DNA of 64,000 nucleotides. Origin: Paracoccus sp. N5 (GTDB lineage Bacteria > Pseudomonadota > Alphaproteobacteria > Rhodobacterales > Rhodobacteraceae). The translations under genes were made by a program, and so were the position numbers. The notes under the pieces are model-generated. The model searched no databases, was not told the origin of the DNA, and saw nothing but the letters and a program-made list of their open reading frames with translations. Positions 7,764 through 15,613 of the stretch are shown here, piece by piece. Within the stretch, counting starts at the first letter, position 1, and each line of letters begins with the position of its first letter. The DNA lies in NCBI RefSeq assembly GCF_000371965.1, contig NZ_AQUO01000001.1:62001-126000 (forward strand). Reading direction: 5' to 3'.

Positions 7764-10552
7764 GCGTTGGCTCCCGCTTTGCGCTTCTTGCCCTTGGCCG
7801 GTGCAGCCGAAGCGGTCATCTTGGTATAGAGGTCAAACAGCTTTTCCAGCCGCTCGGTGTCGTTCTTGAAGCGCCGACCGATGTAGATGCGCTCCAGCAC
7901 TTCGTCGTTGCGATCATGGGCAGCGCGCAGGTCGGCGGGCATGTTCTCAGGGTCATACAGGTCCGCGATGGTCGCGGGAAAGTGATGCTCCCGCGCCAGC
8001 AAAATGTCCTCGGCGCAGCGCGTGAGGTCGGCCCTCATCTTCTCGGTGAGCATGGGGACCGGGAACGTGTTCCAGCCCAGGGTATTGGAGTAGGAGAATC
8101 GCATTTCCAGTCGTACGCAGACTGTGGCGATCCAGACCCAGTGCAGCCGTGAGGCGATCAGCGCAAGGTTCCACAGTGGAGCGTCATAAAGAGCAAACGC
8201 CTTCTCCTGCACCACGCAATGTGGCTCCAGCAGGCCGATAGGAAGATAGGGGCGATTCTCGGAACTCACGCGCGGGACAATTAAGGCGTGACGATTCCCC
8301 ATCGTCTGTTCCCGAAATCGCCACGGGGTGTCAGCCAGTTTTCGTGCGCTGGCGTCCTTGGTCGCGGCTCGTCTTGCACGGGCTACGTCCTCCACACGAC
8401 GGGCAATGGCCGGAATGGCAAGGGCGGCCTCGGCCTCCTGATCCGCGATCCAGAGGCAGGCGCGGGGTGCGGCGTCGATGAACTCTTTTGAGCCATAGAA
8501 AGGCCGGACGAAGCGCGCAGCTTCCGGCGATCCGGCAACGAGATGTCCTGCCTCGTCGTTTGAGAGAATCAGCGCCGCCCCGTAGTAGGGATGGTTGCCG
8601 AACTGCATCGGCGTCAAACCGTTTTGCGGCCTGGCTGCGGGTTGCACCTCGATGTTCGGCGCGGCGACTAGGTAGGCATTGATGTTGTCTACCTGCTTGC
8701 ACTCGACCGATTCGTGGCTACCGCCCCAAATGGAATACAAACGGCGCGTGGGGCCGGACATGGTAGAAATGCCCACGATGACCACGGTCACGCCGGCATT
8801 GTGGCTGGCCAGATTGGCCCATTTGAACGAGGTGTGCGCAAAGACGATGACATTGCCTGTAACGAATATCTCCGGCCAAAGCGTCGGCACCTGCTGGCCT
8901 TGGCAAATGGAGTTGGTGGCAACGAACGCAGCAGATGAAGGCGTGTGGGTCCCGTAATCTGCCGCCTTCAAGAACCAGCCGGCCACATAGTCGAGCGACT
9001 TCCAGTTTTTCACGCGCCCATCGAACAAGGCACCAAGATCAGCTTTCTGTGCTGCACTCTGCCATTTGCTGCCCAGGTACGGTGGATTCCCGCAGATGTA
9101 CGTCTCGCCTCCCTCGTTCTCGAAATCGATCTCTGCCTGATCGAGCGGAGAACCGAACAAGTCATCGGCCTTCACCTTCACGCCGGTGCCGGTTGGCGGG
9201 CAAATGCTCAGCCAGTCGAGCCGCAGCGCGTTGCCGCAGGTGATCCAGTTCTCGCTGCGCAGAGGCAGGAACTCAGCCAAGGCCAGCTTCTGTCCCCGGT
9301 ACAGCACGTCGCACTGGTATTCGGCAATGACCAGTGCGAGGCGGGCGATCTCCGCCGGGAAGTCGCGTAGCTCGATCCCGCGAAAGTTGGTAAGCGGAAT
9401 TTCTGATGCACGATCCGGCTCGCCGCGCCGCCGGTTGATCTCGGCCTCGATGGCGCGCATTTCCTTGTAAGCGATCACCAGGAAATTGCCCGAGCCACAG
9501 GCCGGATCGAAGACCCTGATCCTCGCTATGCGCTTGCGCAGGTTCAGCAACATGCGAGGGTTGTCGCCCGCCTCTTCCAGCTTGGAACGCAGGTCGTCGA
9601 GGAATAGCGGATTCAGCACCTTTAGGATGTTGGGGACACTGGTGTAGTGCATCCCCAGCTCGCCGCGCTCCTCGTCCTCGGCGACGGCCTGGATCATCGA
9701 GCCGAAGATGTCAGGGTTGATCTTGGTCCAATCCAACCCCCCGACGTGTAGCAGGTAGGACCGGGCGATCTTGCTGAATCGCGGCACTTCGTCGCCGCCA
9801 GAGAACAACTGCCCGTTGACGTAAGGGAAGTCTTCGGCCCACCGGGGAATCTTGGCGGCTGCCCGGTCCTCGCGCTTCGTATTCATGGCGCGGAACAGCG
9901 TGGCGATGACCTCGTGCGTGTTGGACGAGTCCTTGGCGCTCATCTGCGCAACGGTTTCGGTGAAACGGCCCTTCCCGATGAAGATGTCGGTGTCCTCGGC
10001 GAAGAAGCAGAAGATCAGCCGCGCCATGAGGTTGTTCATGTCGTGGCGACGCTCCGCCGTGCCCCATTCAGGGTTGTCTTTCAGCAGTTCGACGTACAGG
10101 CGATTCAGGCGGCTGGTCGCCCGGATGTCGAAGGCGTTCTCGCTGATCTGGCGAACGGTGCTGATGCCCGCCAGCGGCAGGAAGAAGCCGAAGTGGTCGG
10201 GAAAGTCCTTGAAGGCGCAGGCGACGGTCTCGCCGCTGGTCAGGTCTTCGGCCTCGAAGTCCGCACCGTCGGTGGCGAGGATGAACTTCGCCTTGGCCTT
10301 GGCCGTCGCCGAACTGGCCTTGAGGGCGGCCAGCGTCTGTGTCACCCGCCCTACGTCGCAGGTCAGGATGTGGATATTGCTGGTCTGGAGAACACCGCCG
10401 AGGTCGGACTTGTTCGACGCCCCCGCGCGCAGGCGCTTGATGGTGGTCGCTTTGTTGCCGAACGCCTCAAGAAAGGCATAGGGGAACTCCGCACGGTCGA
10501 ACGGCTGCTCCGCGAGGTCGGTGATGGCTTGTTCGATTTCTACGGCGTTCAT
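7760..10552 (-). CDS. MmeI-like N6-adenine DNA methyltransferase
   Basis: This 930-residue class I SAM-dependent DNA methyltransferase has motif I DPACGSGNF at 349-357 and motif IV NPPY at 489-492, diagnostic of N6-adenine (gamma-class) enzymes. The preceding helical domain (about 160-340) and the long C-terminal target-recognition part give the overall build of MmeI-type enzymes. MmeI itself has an N-terminal D...EXK nuclease. In the equivalent region here (about 60-130) I see no EXK motif, so the protein is probably modification-only. It is the second gene of the operon, 58 bp after the HTH gene, and overlaps the helicase gene. It should protect host DNA and supply sequence recognition. Confidence 0.85.
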   Translation of the reverse strand: MNAVEIEQAITDLAEQPFDRAEFPYAFLEAFGNKATTIKRLRAGASNKSDLGGVLQTSNIHILTCDVGRVTQTLAALKASSATAKAKAKFILATDGADFEAEDLTSGETVACAFKDFPDHFGFFLPLAGISTVRQISENAFDIRATSRLNRLYVELLKDNPEWGTAERRHDMNNLMARLIFCFFAEDTDIFIGKGRFTETVAQMSAKDSSNTHEVIATLFRAMNTKREDRAAAKIPRWAEDFPYVNGQLFSGGDEVPRFSKIARSYLLHVGGLDWTKINPDIFGSMIQAVAEDEERGELGMHYTSVPNILKVLNPLFLDDLRSKLEEAGDNPRMLLNLRKRIARIRVFDPACGSGNFLVIAYKEMRAIEAEINRRRGEPDRASEIPLTNFRGIELRDFPAEIARLALVIAEYQCDVLYRGQKLALAEFLPLRSENWITCGNALRLDWLSICPPTGTGVKVKADDLFGSPLDQAEIDFENEGGETYICGNPPYLGSKWQSAAQKADLGALFDGRVKNWKSLDYVAGWFLKAADYGTHTPSSAAFVATNSICQGQQVPTLWPEIFVTGNVIVFAHTSFKWANLASHNAGVTVVIVGISTMSGPTRRLYSIWGGSHESVECKQVDNINAYLVAAPNIEVQPAARPQNGLTPMQFGNHPYYGAALILSNDEAGHLVAGSPEAARFVRPFYGSKEFIDAAPRACLWIADQEAEAALAIPAIARRVEDVARARRAATKDASARKLADTPWRFREQTMGNRHALIVPRVSSENRPYLPIGLLEPHCVVQEKAFALYDAPLWNLALIASRLHWVWIATVCVRLEMRFSYSNTLGWNTFPVPMLTEKMRADLTRCAEDILLAREHHFPATIADLYDPENMPADLRAAHDRNDEVLERIYIGRRFKNDTERLEKLFDLYTKMTASAAPAKGKKRKAGANA

Positions 10553-10610
10553 GGACGTGCAGCCCCCTCTCGGGGCGAGGCCGCCTGGTTGCTATCGTTT
10601 TTCGGGGCGC

Positions 10611-10811
10611 TCATGTCTTGTCCTGCGTTTTCTCGGCTATCTGCGCGGCAATCCAGCGATCCAACTCGCTGCGACGAAACCGCCAGGTGCCGCCCAGCTT
10701 GAATCCCGGTATCTCCCCCTGCTGGGCCAGCCGGTAAACGGTCTTCTTCCCTGCCTTGAGGTAGACCGCCACTTCATCCAGCGTGAGAATTTCGCTATCA
10801 GGTTGGTTCAT
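10611..10811 (-). CDS. small HTH DNA-binding protein (excisionase/MerR-like)
   Basis: This is a 66-residue protein that is almost entirely one helix-turn-helix of the HTH_17 type: LTLDEVAVYLKAGKKTVYRL, then GGTWRFRRSELDRWI. Such proteins act as excisionases or transcriptional regulators. Here it is the first gene of the methyltransferase-helicase-nuclease operon, and two direct repeats of AAGTTT 10 bp apart lie about 40-55 bp upstream of its start. An autoregulator of the operon is the simplest reading. An island excisionase cannot be ruled out, but it is far from the integrase. Confidence 0.8.
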   Translation of the reverse strand: MNQPDSEILTLDEVAVYLKAGKKTVYRLAQQGEIPGFKLGGTWRFRRSELDRWIAAQIAEKTQDKT

Positions 10812-10851
10812 GTCAGGCGGCTCGCTTGGTGTCGCACGGCGAAGTCTTCCA

Positions 10852-10867
10852 AAGTTTGGCCAAGTTT
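10852..10867. promoter_or_regulatory. candidate operator of the defence operon
   Basis: AAGTTT occurs at 10852-10857 and again at 10862-10867, one helical turn apart, in the gap upstream of the HTH gene. The rest of the 310-bp gap between 10811 and 11122 holds no convincing gene and must contain both divergent promoters. I could not assign clear -35 and -10 boxes. Confidence 0.3.
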
Positions 10868-11121
10868 ACCATCCGATCCACCCAAATGAACCTCGAATCT
10901 CATGTGCGCAAAGCCATAGATTCGGCAGGCTCGTGGCACCAGCTCGATGGCAAGATCATGTGCTTTAGCCAGCAGGTCGTAGACGGTTTACGCCAAGAAG
11001 GTGGTCGGCGTGTCTTTTTCCAGGGAAAACACGCAACGTAGTACCCTTGGCCCTTCACAGCCGTGCTCTCTGTGGCCTCATCTGGATGAGACGGGCTAGG
11101 CAAATCAGCGTGAGGTGTGTG

Positions 11122-11487
11122 ATGGGCAGGAAAGAAACCGAGGAAGCAATTGAAGAAGCCCGACGGGGCGGTTTGAAGCGGTTCGATTCCGTCGAAGCGC
11201 TGTTCGCCGACCTGAACGCCGACGACACGCCGGAAATTTATGAAGGCAGCACGAACGTCTATGCCGACCTGGGCCGCCCCGACGCGGATGAAATGCACGC
11301 CAAGGCCACGCTCATAACCAAGATCAGCCAGGCCATCACGGTGCGGCAGTTGTCGAACGACCAAGCGGCGGCGGCTCTTGGATTGACGCTGGCCGAGCTG
11401 GGCGAGCTGCTGGCCGGCCGCTTCGGTGCGCATTCGGTCGATGACCTGGAAGGCTTGGCGGTGCTGCTCGATGAGGCCGGCCGATGA
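11122..11487 (+). CDS. XRE/HigA-type helix-turn-helix protein
   Basis: This is a 121-residue protein with a C-terminal helix-turn-helix: ITKISQAITVRQLSNDQAAA, then ALGLTLAELGELLAGRF. The pattern is that of HTH_37 antitoxins that partner RelE/HigB-type toxins. The start chosen has GAGG six bases upstream; the frame is open for 25 more codons without support. The stop overlaps the next start (ATGA), so the two form a unit. No RelE-like toxin precedes it, so it is either an orphan antitoxin or a regulator. Confidence 0.65.
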   Translation: MGRKETEEAIEEARRGGLKRFDSVEALFADLNADDTPEIYEGSTNVYADLGRPDADEMHAKATLITKISQAITVRQLSNDQAAAALGLTLAELGELLAGRFGAHSVDDLEGLAVLLDEAGR

Positions 11488-11831
11488 TTGACCCGAAGAA
11501 CCTGGAAACCTGGCTGCATGAGAAGGCCGGCCCGGCCCATGACGCGCTGAAAGCCGACCCGGCCCGCGCCGTCTCGGCCGACCGGGTCCGCTACACGCTC
11601 GATGAGCTGCTGGCGAAAGCCGAAGCATCCGGCCAGTATCCATTGCCGCCGGAGCAACGCGAATGGGTGGATGCACCGGCCGTTGGCCGTGAGCTGCTGC
11701 CCGAGGACTTGCAAACCGTCGAAGCCATAGCCGCGTTCCTGGCCGATGCCGAAGCCACGGCCGACCCGGCCTATATCCAGCACGCCCGCGAGGTTGCGGC
11801 ACGTGCGCGGTCCATGCACGGCATCAGGTAG
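11484..11831 (+). CDS. hypothetical protein coupled to the HTH gene
   Basis: This 115-residue protein is alanine-rich, acidic and mainly helical, with no membrane segment. I do not recognise the family. It overlaps the preceding HTH gene by four bases, so both are almost certainly made from one message. The pair is the only plus-strand unit in the left two-thirds of the island and is divergent from the defence operon. A toxin role is possible from context but nothing in the sequence shows it. Confidence 0.5.
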   Translation: MIDPKNLETWLHEKAGPAHDALKADPARAVSADRVRYTLDELLAKAEASGQYPLPPEQREWVDAPAVGRELLPEDLQTVEAIAAFLADAEATADPAYIQHAREVAARARSMHGIR

Positions 11832-12008
11832 GAAGCTGGCCAGCATCGTCATGCCTGGCGGTGCTGCAGGTGGATCTCATCGCCGGAAATGACGATGCGA
11901 GGTCCCACGCCCAGGGAGCAGCCTAGAGCGGCCATCATCATCCGACATGGCGATGCTCGAGCATACCGACGCGCACTTCCCCTTTGACGATGTATGACCG
12001 GAAAAGAC

Positions 12009-12032
12009 AAAGGCGGCCTAATAGCCGCCCTT
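12009..12032 (-). terminator. hairpin downstream of the trb operon
   Basis: GGCGGC and GCCGCC (plus adjoining A/T pairs) form a stem around the loop CTAATA, about 70 bp after the last minus-strand gene of the transfer module. The 272-bp gap 11832-12103 contains no gene. This hairpin and the palindrome at 12058 are all I see in it. Without a clear U-tract the terminator call is tentative. Confidence 0.4.
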
Positions 12033-12057
12033 GTCCTTCCCAGTGGGTTAGTCGATA

Positions 12058-12093
12058 GGTAAGAAGAAGAATATTCTTCTTATTCTTCTTACC
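12058..12093. repeat. A/T-rich palindrome after the transfer operon
   Basis: The arms GGTAAGAAGAA and TTCTTCTTACC are perfect reverse complements. The inside contains a second palindrome centred on GAATATTC (AAGAAGAATATTCTTCTT). It stands out strongly in G+C-rich surroundings and lies just beyond the stop of the 78-residue gene. It could be a transcription end, an RNA processing site or an operator. Confidence 0.55.
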
Positions 12094-12103
12094 CGCCGCA
12101 AGA

Positions 12104-12340
12104 CTACGCGATGTGCATAGATTGCCGCACCGCGTCCAGGGCCAGACGGAAGTCGTCCCGCGTGGCCTGGCCCGTCTCGGCCTGGTAGTACAGCACCATG
12201 AACATATTGGCGACGGCCTCGTCCATCGGTGAGAGCTGCCGCGCCGCGTCCTGGTCGATCCAGTCCAGGGCCGCGAGCTGCGCGGCCGCATGATGAACTG
12301 CCTGGGTTGCGATTGCATTGGTAGGATTCAAGGTTGCCAT
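12104..12340 (-). CDS. hypothetical protein, end of transfer operon
   Basis: This 78-residue helical protein has no signal peptide or membrane segment; I do not recognise the family. The start has a good ribosome site (AGAGGTG, five bases upstream). It lies 63 bp after the preceding small gene on the same strand and closes the trb block. Small genes of unknown role are common after trbL on IncP plasmids, but I cannot equate this one with trbM, trbN or trbO from sequence. Confidence 0.55.
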   Translation of the reverse strand: MATLNPTNAIATQAVHHAAAQLAALDWIDQDAARQLSPMDEAVANMFMVLYYQAETGQATRDDFRLALDAVRQSMHIA

Positions 12341-12403
12341 GATTCACCTCTGTGGTAGGTGGGTTGTGGAAGTGTCGGCCGGCCCCACGCCGGCCGGCGC
12401 GCT

Positions 12404-12667
12404 TTACCGTTGGCCGCTGCTGTAGAAGCCGGCAGCTTCTGCCAGCGGCGTGTTCCTGTTGCTGCCGCTGTAGCTGCTGTCCGATGATCTGGCCGCTGCC
12501 CTGGTGGCCTCGATGGCCGACGGAGCAGAGCGATCAACAAAGGCCGAAACTTCCGCCGCTGCATCAAGCTCGGTTGATTGATCGCCAGGCTGCTCAAACT
12601 CCACTGCCAGCCGCTGCACCTGGTCGAGCGCCAGGCAGTCGAAAAAGCCACTACGTTTCATAGTCAC
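12404..12667 (-). CDS. hypothetical protein coupled to trbL
   Basis: This is an 87-residue protein. A GTG start at 12667 overlaps the trbL stop (GTGA), and an ATG two codons in is the alternative. It is hydrophilic, alanine- and serine-rich, with no motif I recognise. The tight overlap shows it is translated with TrbL. Its size is like TrbO of IncP plasmids, but I see no sequence reason to claim identity. Confidence 0.5.
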   Translation of the reverse strand: MTMKRSGFFDCLALDQVQRLAVEFEQPGDQSTELDAAAEVSAFVDRSAPSAIEATRAAARSSDSSYSGSNRNTPLAEAAGFYSSGQR

Positions 12668-14325
12668 GCCTCCGATTTACCGTGCTCGCGGTTGGCGAAC
12701 GCGGCCACTTCATCATCAGGATCGGCAGCGGCCGAATCGGCCCCTGCCAGGTTGTTGCCGCCGAATGTCGGCACCGCCTCGACAGCGCCGGCCTGGTCGC
12801 TCTCCGCGCTCGCCCTGATAGCCGTCGCGATCTTCCCGCCGGTGGTGTCGGCGATGCGCTCGGCGGCGGCGTCGCGGATGCTGGCGGCCTTGGCCTTCGC
12901 AACCTCTCCGACGCCTTGCATCAGGTTCGCGCCGGCGTCGGCCGTCACGCGGCCCGCCGTGCCAAGCGCCGACGCGGCCGAGGCCAGCAAGCCGGGGCCG
13001 GTGCTGCCTGGTGCGGCCTGCTGGCCGACTTGCTGCGCTTTCTTGCTGCCGGCTTCGTCGCCACCCTTCGAGCTGGAACCTCCACCCGATTTACCGGGCT
13101 GCTGCCCATTGCCGCCACCCGAGCCGCTGGCACCGCTGCCCGAGCTGCTGCCGAAACCGGCGGCCTGTGCAAGTGGTGTAGTGGTGCCCGCACCTGAGCT
13201 TGACCCGCCACCAAAGCCAGCAGCTTGTGTAAACGAGCCTGCATCACTGCCCGAGTCGGAGCCACCGCCGAGCATTGGCATTCCGCCCGATTCACCGCCG
13301 GCGCTCGACCCCGCTTTCTCGAACGCTGCTTTGACCGCCGACATACCGCCGGCGGCCGAGGCTGCACCACCCATCACGGCCGCACCGGCCACGCTTGCCG
13401 CACCGGCGGCCATGCTCGCCGCGCCCATAGCCGCACCGATGGCAGCACCCGCGCCGAAGTTGCCGATGCCACCCGCGCCACCGATACCCGAGCCGGTGAT
13501 GATGCCGGCGATGAGAGGGGGCACACGATTGACGAGCATGAGCAACGCCACGCAGAAAACCAGCATCACGCCCAGCTCTTCAAAGTTCAGCGTGCCGGTG
13601 TTCATCCTGGCGTAGAAGCTGGAAAGCAGGTCGTTCCCGATGCCGACCAGGAGCACCATCGTCATGATCTGCACGGCCACGCCCAGCACGGTCTTGTAGT
13701 AGTTGATCGCCATGTCGGACGTCCAACGCGAGCCGCCGAAGCCGAGGAAGAAGATGCCCGCGTACATCAAAATCCAGCTCGACACGAGCAGCAGCAACAT
13801 ATTCACGGCAACAACGGTCAGCAGGATCAGGATGCCGAGGCTCAAGGCCACGCCGATGACGCTATCGACAGGCGAGAAGGCCGACAGGTTGGCAAACGCC
13901 TGTTTCAAGATCAGGAACCCCACATCCACGATGCCCGAGGGTGTCACCGAGGACACGCCGGAAGCCTGTTCCCCGAGCTGGCGCAGTGATTGAATGATCG
14001 AGCCGGCATAAGCCGGGCCGTGGCGCAGCAGCCAGAGGAAGAAGCCGAAGAACAGGATGAACCTGATGAACTCGGCGAAGAATTCGCCAATGTCGGCCTT
14101 GCGCAGCGCCATGAAGCCGAACGTGAATACCAGCGAGATCGTGCCCAGCGTCCAGAACAAGAACATGGCCGCATTCATCACTGCGACTTGCCAGGAGCTC
14201 GCTGCTGAGGCGAAGTCCGTCACTACCTGGTCAAGCATGCCCTGGTTCGTGAGCTGGGCCGATGCGGCAGTGGAGTAGAGCGCGAGGGCGACGCCGATCA
14301 GCGCCGCCTTGTGCGGTGCTTTCAT
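12664..14325 (-). CDS. trbL: TrbL-like P-type conjugative transfer protein
   Basis: This 553-residue polytopic inner-membrane protein belongs to the IncP-type mating-pair apparatus (VirB6-like role). A signal-like N-terminus (ALIGVALALYSTAASAQ) is followed by about six hydrophobic segments between residues 30 and 260, then a long glycine/serine/alanine-rich hydrophilic tail typical of TrbL. The start at 14325 has AGGAGGT upstream and overlaps the trbK stop (ATGA); the frame is open further upstream but unsupported. It is the last recognisable trb gene. The pore genes trbB-trbI are absent, so the protein must work with a helper system or replace the helper's TrbL. Confidence 0.88.
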   Translation of the reverse strand: MKAPHKAALIGVALALYSTAASAQLTNQGMLDQVVTDFASAASSWQVAVMNAAMFLFWTLGTISLVFTFGFMALRKADIGEFFAEFIRFILFFGFFLWLLRHGPAYAGSIIQSLRQLGEQASGVSSVTPSGIVDVGFLILKQAFANLSAFSPVDSVIGVALSLGILILLTVVAVNMLLLLVSSWILMYAGIFFLGFGGSRWTSDMAINYYKTVLGVAVQIMTMVLLVGIGNDLLSSFYARMNTGTLNFEELGVMLVFCVALLMLVNRVPPLIAGIITGSGIGGAGGIGNFGAGAAIGAAMGAASMAAGAASVAGAAVMGGAASAAGGMSAVKAAFEKAGSSAGGESGGMPMLGGGSDSGSDAGSFTQAAGFGGGSSSGAGTTTPLAQAAGFGSSSGSGASGSGGGNGQQPGKSGGGSSSKGGDEAGSKKAQQVGQQAAPGSTGPGLLASAASALGTAGRVTADAGANLMQGVGEVAKAKAASIRDAAAERIADTTGGKIATAIRASAESDQAGAVEAVPTFGGNNLAGADSAAADPDDEVAAFANREHGKSEA

Positions 14326-14597
14326 GGTTTGACCTCCTGCCCCTTCGGGGTCGTCTGGTCGATCAGTTCCAGCCAGTTCTTCGGGTCTTTGGTCGGTGCG
14401 ATACCGCCGCCGGTGGGCGAGCGGTGCGCGCACGTCCCGGCAAAGGCTTCTCGCGTCGCCTTGTCCTTGATTTCCATGATCTTGGGAAGCTGGCAGTTGG
14501 CGTCGTTCACTTCGGGCATGACCGGCGCGGGTGGCTGCTTCTCGCAGCCAGCCAGCAAGGCCGCCATGAGGGCGGCGATCAGCAGCGTTTTTTGCAT
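14322..14597 (-). CDS. trbK: TrbK-like entry-exclusion lipoprotein
   Basis: This 91-residue lipoprotein has a short hydrophobic signal ending in a lipobox, LLAGC at 14-18. In RP4, TrbK is the small membrane lipoprotein that blocks entry of related plasmids. Here it sits between trbJ and trbL as on IncP plasmids, and its stop overlaps the trbL start. The C-terminal half contains PKNWLELI, a peptide also seen at the very end of TrbJ. The lipoprotein call is firm; exclusion specificity is inferred from position and size. Confidence 0.8.
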   Translation of the reverse strand: MQKTLLIAALMAALLAGCEKQPPAPVMPEVNDANCQLPKIMEIKDKATREAFAGTCAHRSPTGGGIAPTKDPKNWLELIDQTTPKGQEVKP

Positions 14598-14614
14598 GGT
14601 GTCTGCCCTCCTGA

Positions 14615-15400
14615 TCAGCGAATCAGCTCAAGCCAATTTCTCGGGCTGGCTGTCTTGCCGATCCTGGATTCCGTCGCTGTCGCGTGCGCCGCCTGCTGCC
14701 GGGCCTCAAGATCAGCCTGGGCCTGCATCCTGGCGGTCGCGGCGTTCTGCTGCGCGATCAGCAGGCCACGGATTTGCAGAAGCTGGTTTGCCTGGTTGGC
14801 GGCGAGCTGGTTGGCGAAGCCGATGGCCTGCATCTGGCCGTTCGCACCCTGCGCGGCGGACTGGAGCCGTTCGAGCTGGCGAGCATCGGCGGTCAGGTTG
14901 CGCTGCTGTTGCTCCAGGCCCTTGAAAAGCGCGTCGTTCGCCTTCTTCTGGCTCTCGCTCGCCAGGCGGCGGTTTTGCTCCATCGCGGCGCGCTCGGCAT
15001 CCGAGCACCCGGCGGCCGAGAAGCACGGCGAGCTGCGGTAATAGCTCACGTCCTGGAACTTGCCCAGGTAGGTGTCGAGACTGCCGAGCTGGTTCCTGTA
15101 GTAGTCCAGCGTGTTGACGGCATTCATCAACCCGTTGATGGTGGACTGCGCCTGATCCCAGATGTAGGCCGCCGGGGCCATCGTGTTTTGCAGCATGTTC
15201 TCGTACTGCTGCAATTGGGTCTGGTACTGCTCGATCTGCTTGAGCGTCTGCGCCACCGACTCGATGGCCGTCATGACGTTCTGCACCAGGTTGCCGCCGT
15301 CGATGACGGGGATGCCGGCCGAGGCCGGCGTGGTCACGATGACGCCAAGGAGGGAGGCGGCAAGCGCGGTTTTAGCCGCTAAAAAACGGACGTGTTTCAT
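14615..15400 (-). CDS. trbJ: TrbJ-like conjugative transfer protein
   Basis: This 261-residue secreted protein has a signal peptide (about residues 1-28, ending TTPASA) and a long helical body rich in glutamine (QLQQYENMLQNT), as in VirB5/TrbJ family proteins. The dyad TTTTAGCCGCTAAAA at 15370-15384 lies inside the codons for the signal peptide (FLAAKT), close behind the start. That suggests regulation at this position. It is the first gene of the trbJ-trbK-trbL block, 213 bp downstream of traI. Confidence 0.85.
   Translation of the reverse strand: MKHVRFLAAKTALAASLLGVIVTTPASAGIPVIDGGNLVQNVMTAIESVAQTLKQIEQYQTQLQQYENMLQNTMAPAAYIWDQAQSTINGLMNAVNTLDYYRNQLGSLDTYLGKFQDVSYYRSSPCFSAAGCSDAERAAMEQNRRLASESQKKANDALFKGLEQQQRNLTADARQLERLQSAAQGANGQMQAIGFANQLAANQANQLLQIRGLLIAQQNAATARMQAQADLEARQQAAHATATESRIGKTASPRNWLELIR
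15370..15384. promoter_or_regulatory. dyad TTTTAGCCGCTAAAA, copy 1 (trbJ 5' end)
   Basis: This is one of four island copies of a 15-bp palindrome with centre C or G. It resembles the IncP KorA-type half sites TTTAGC/GCTAAA with extra central bases. Here it overlaps the trbJ signal-peptide codons. The 213-bp gap 15401-15613 to its right holds no gene and should contain the trb promoter. Confidence 0.5.
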
Positions 15401-15613
15401 GGTCGAGTTCCTGGAATGTGATGAGCGGCTGCACTGCGCCTGCCGGCTGCCTGGTCGGCAACTGGCGGCGTTGGGCCATCACAGAGACAGCACGCCGTAT
15501 CGCTGTCCCGGTACCCCGACCTGAGCGACACCGTAGCGCCCGGCCATTTCTGTTGAACATCGGTGTACGGGGGTGAAGCTCGCACTGCACCTCCCAGGTA
15601 GTGAAAGCGCTCG

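Noticed and set aside
10887..11041. Open frame of about 51 codons between the defence operon and the HTH pair
   Set aside because: No ribosome site and no family pattern. It lies in the divergent promoter gap and I could not support it as a gene.
12950..13500. Short tandem repeats in the trbL 3' half
   Set aside because: This is the glycine/serine/alanine-rich low-complexity tail typical of TrbL, not an independent repeat element.
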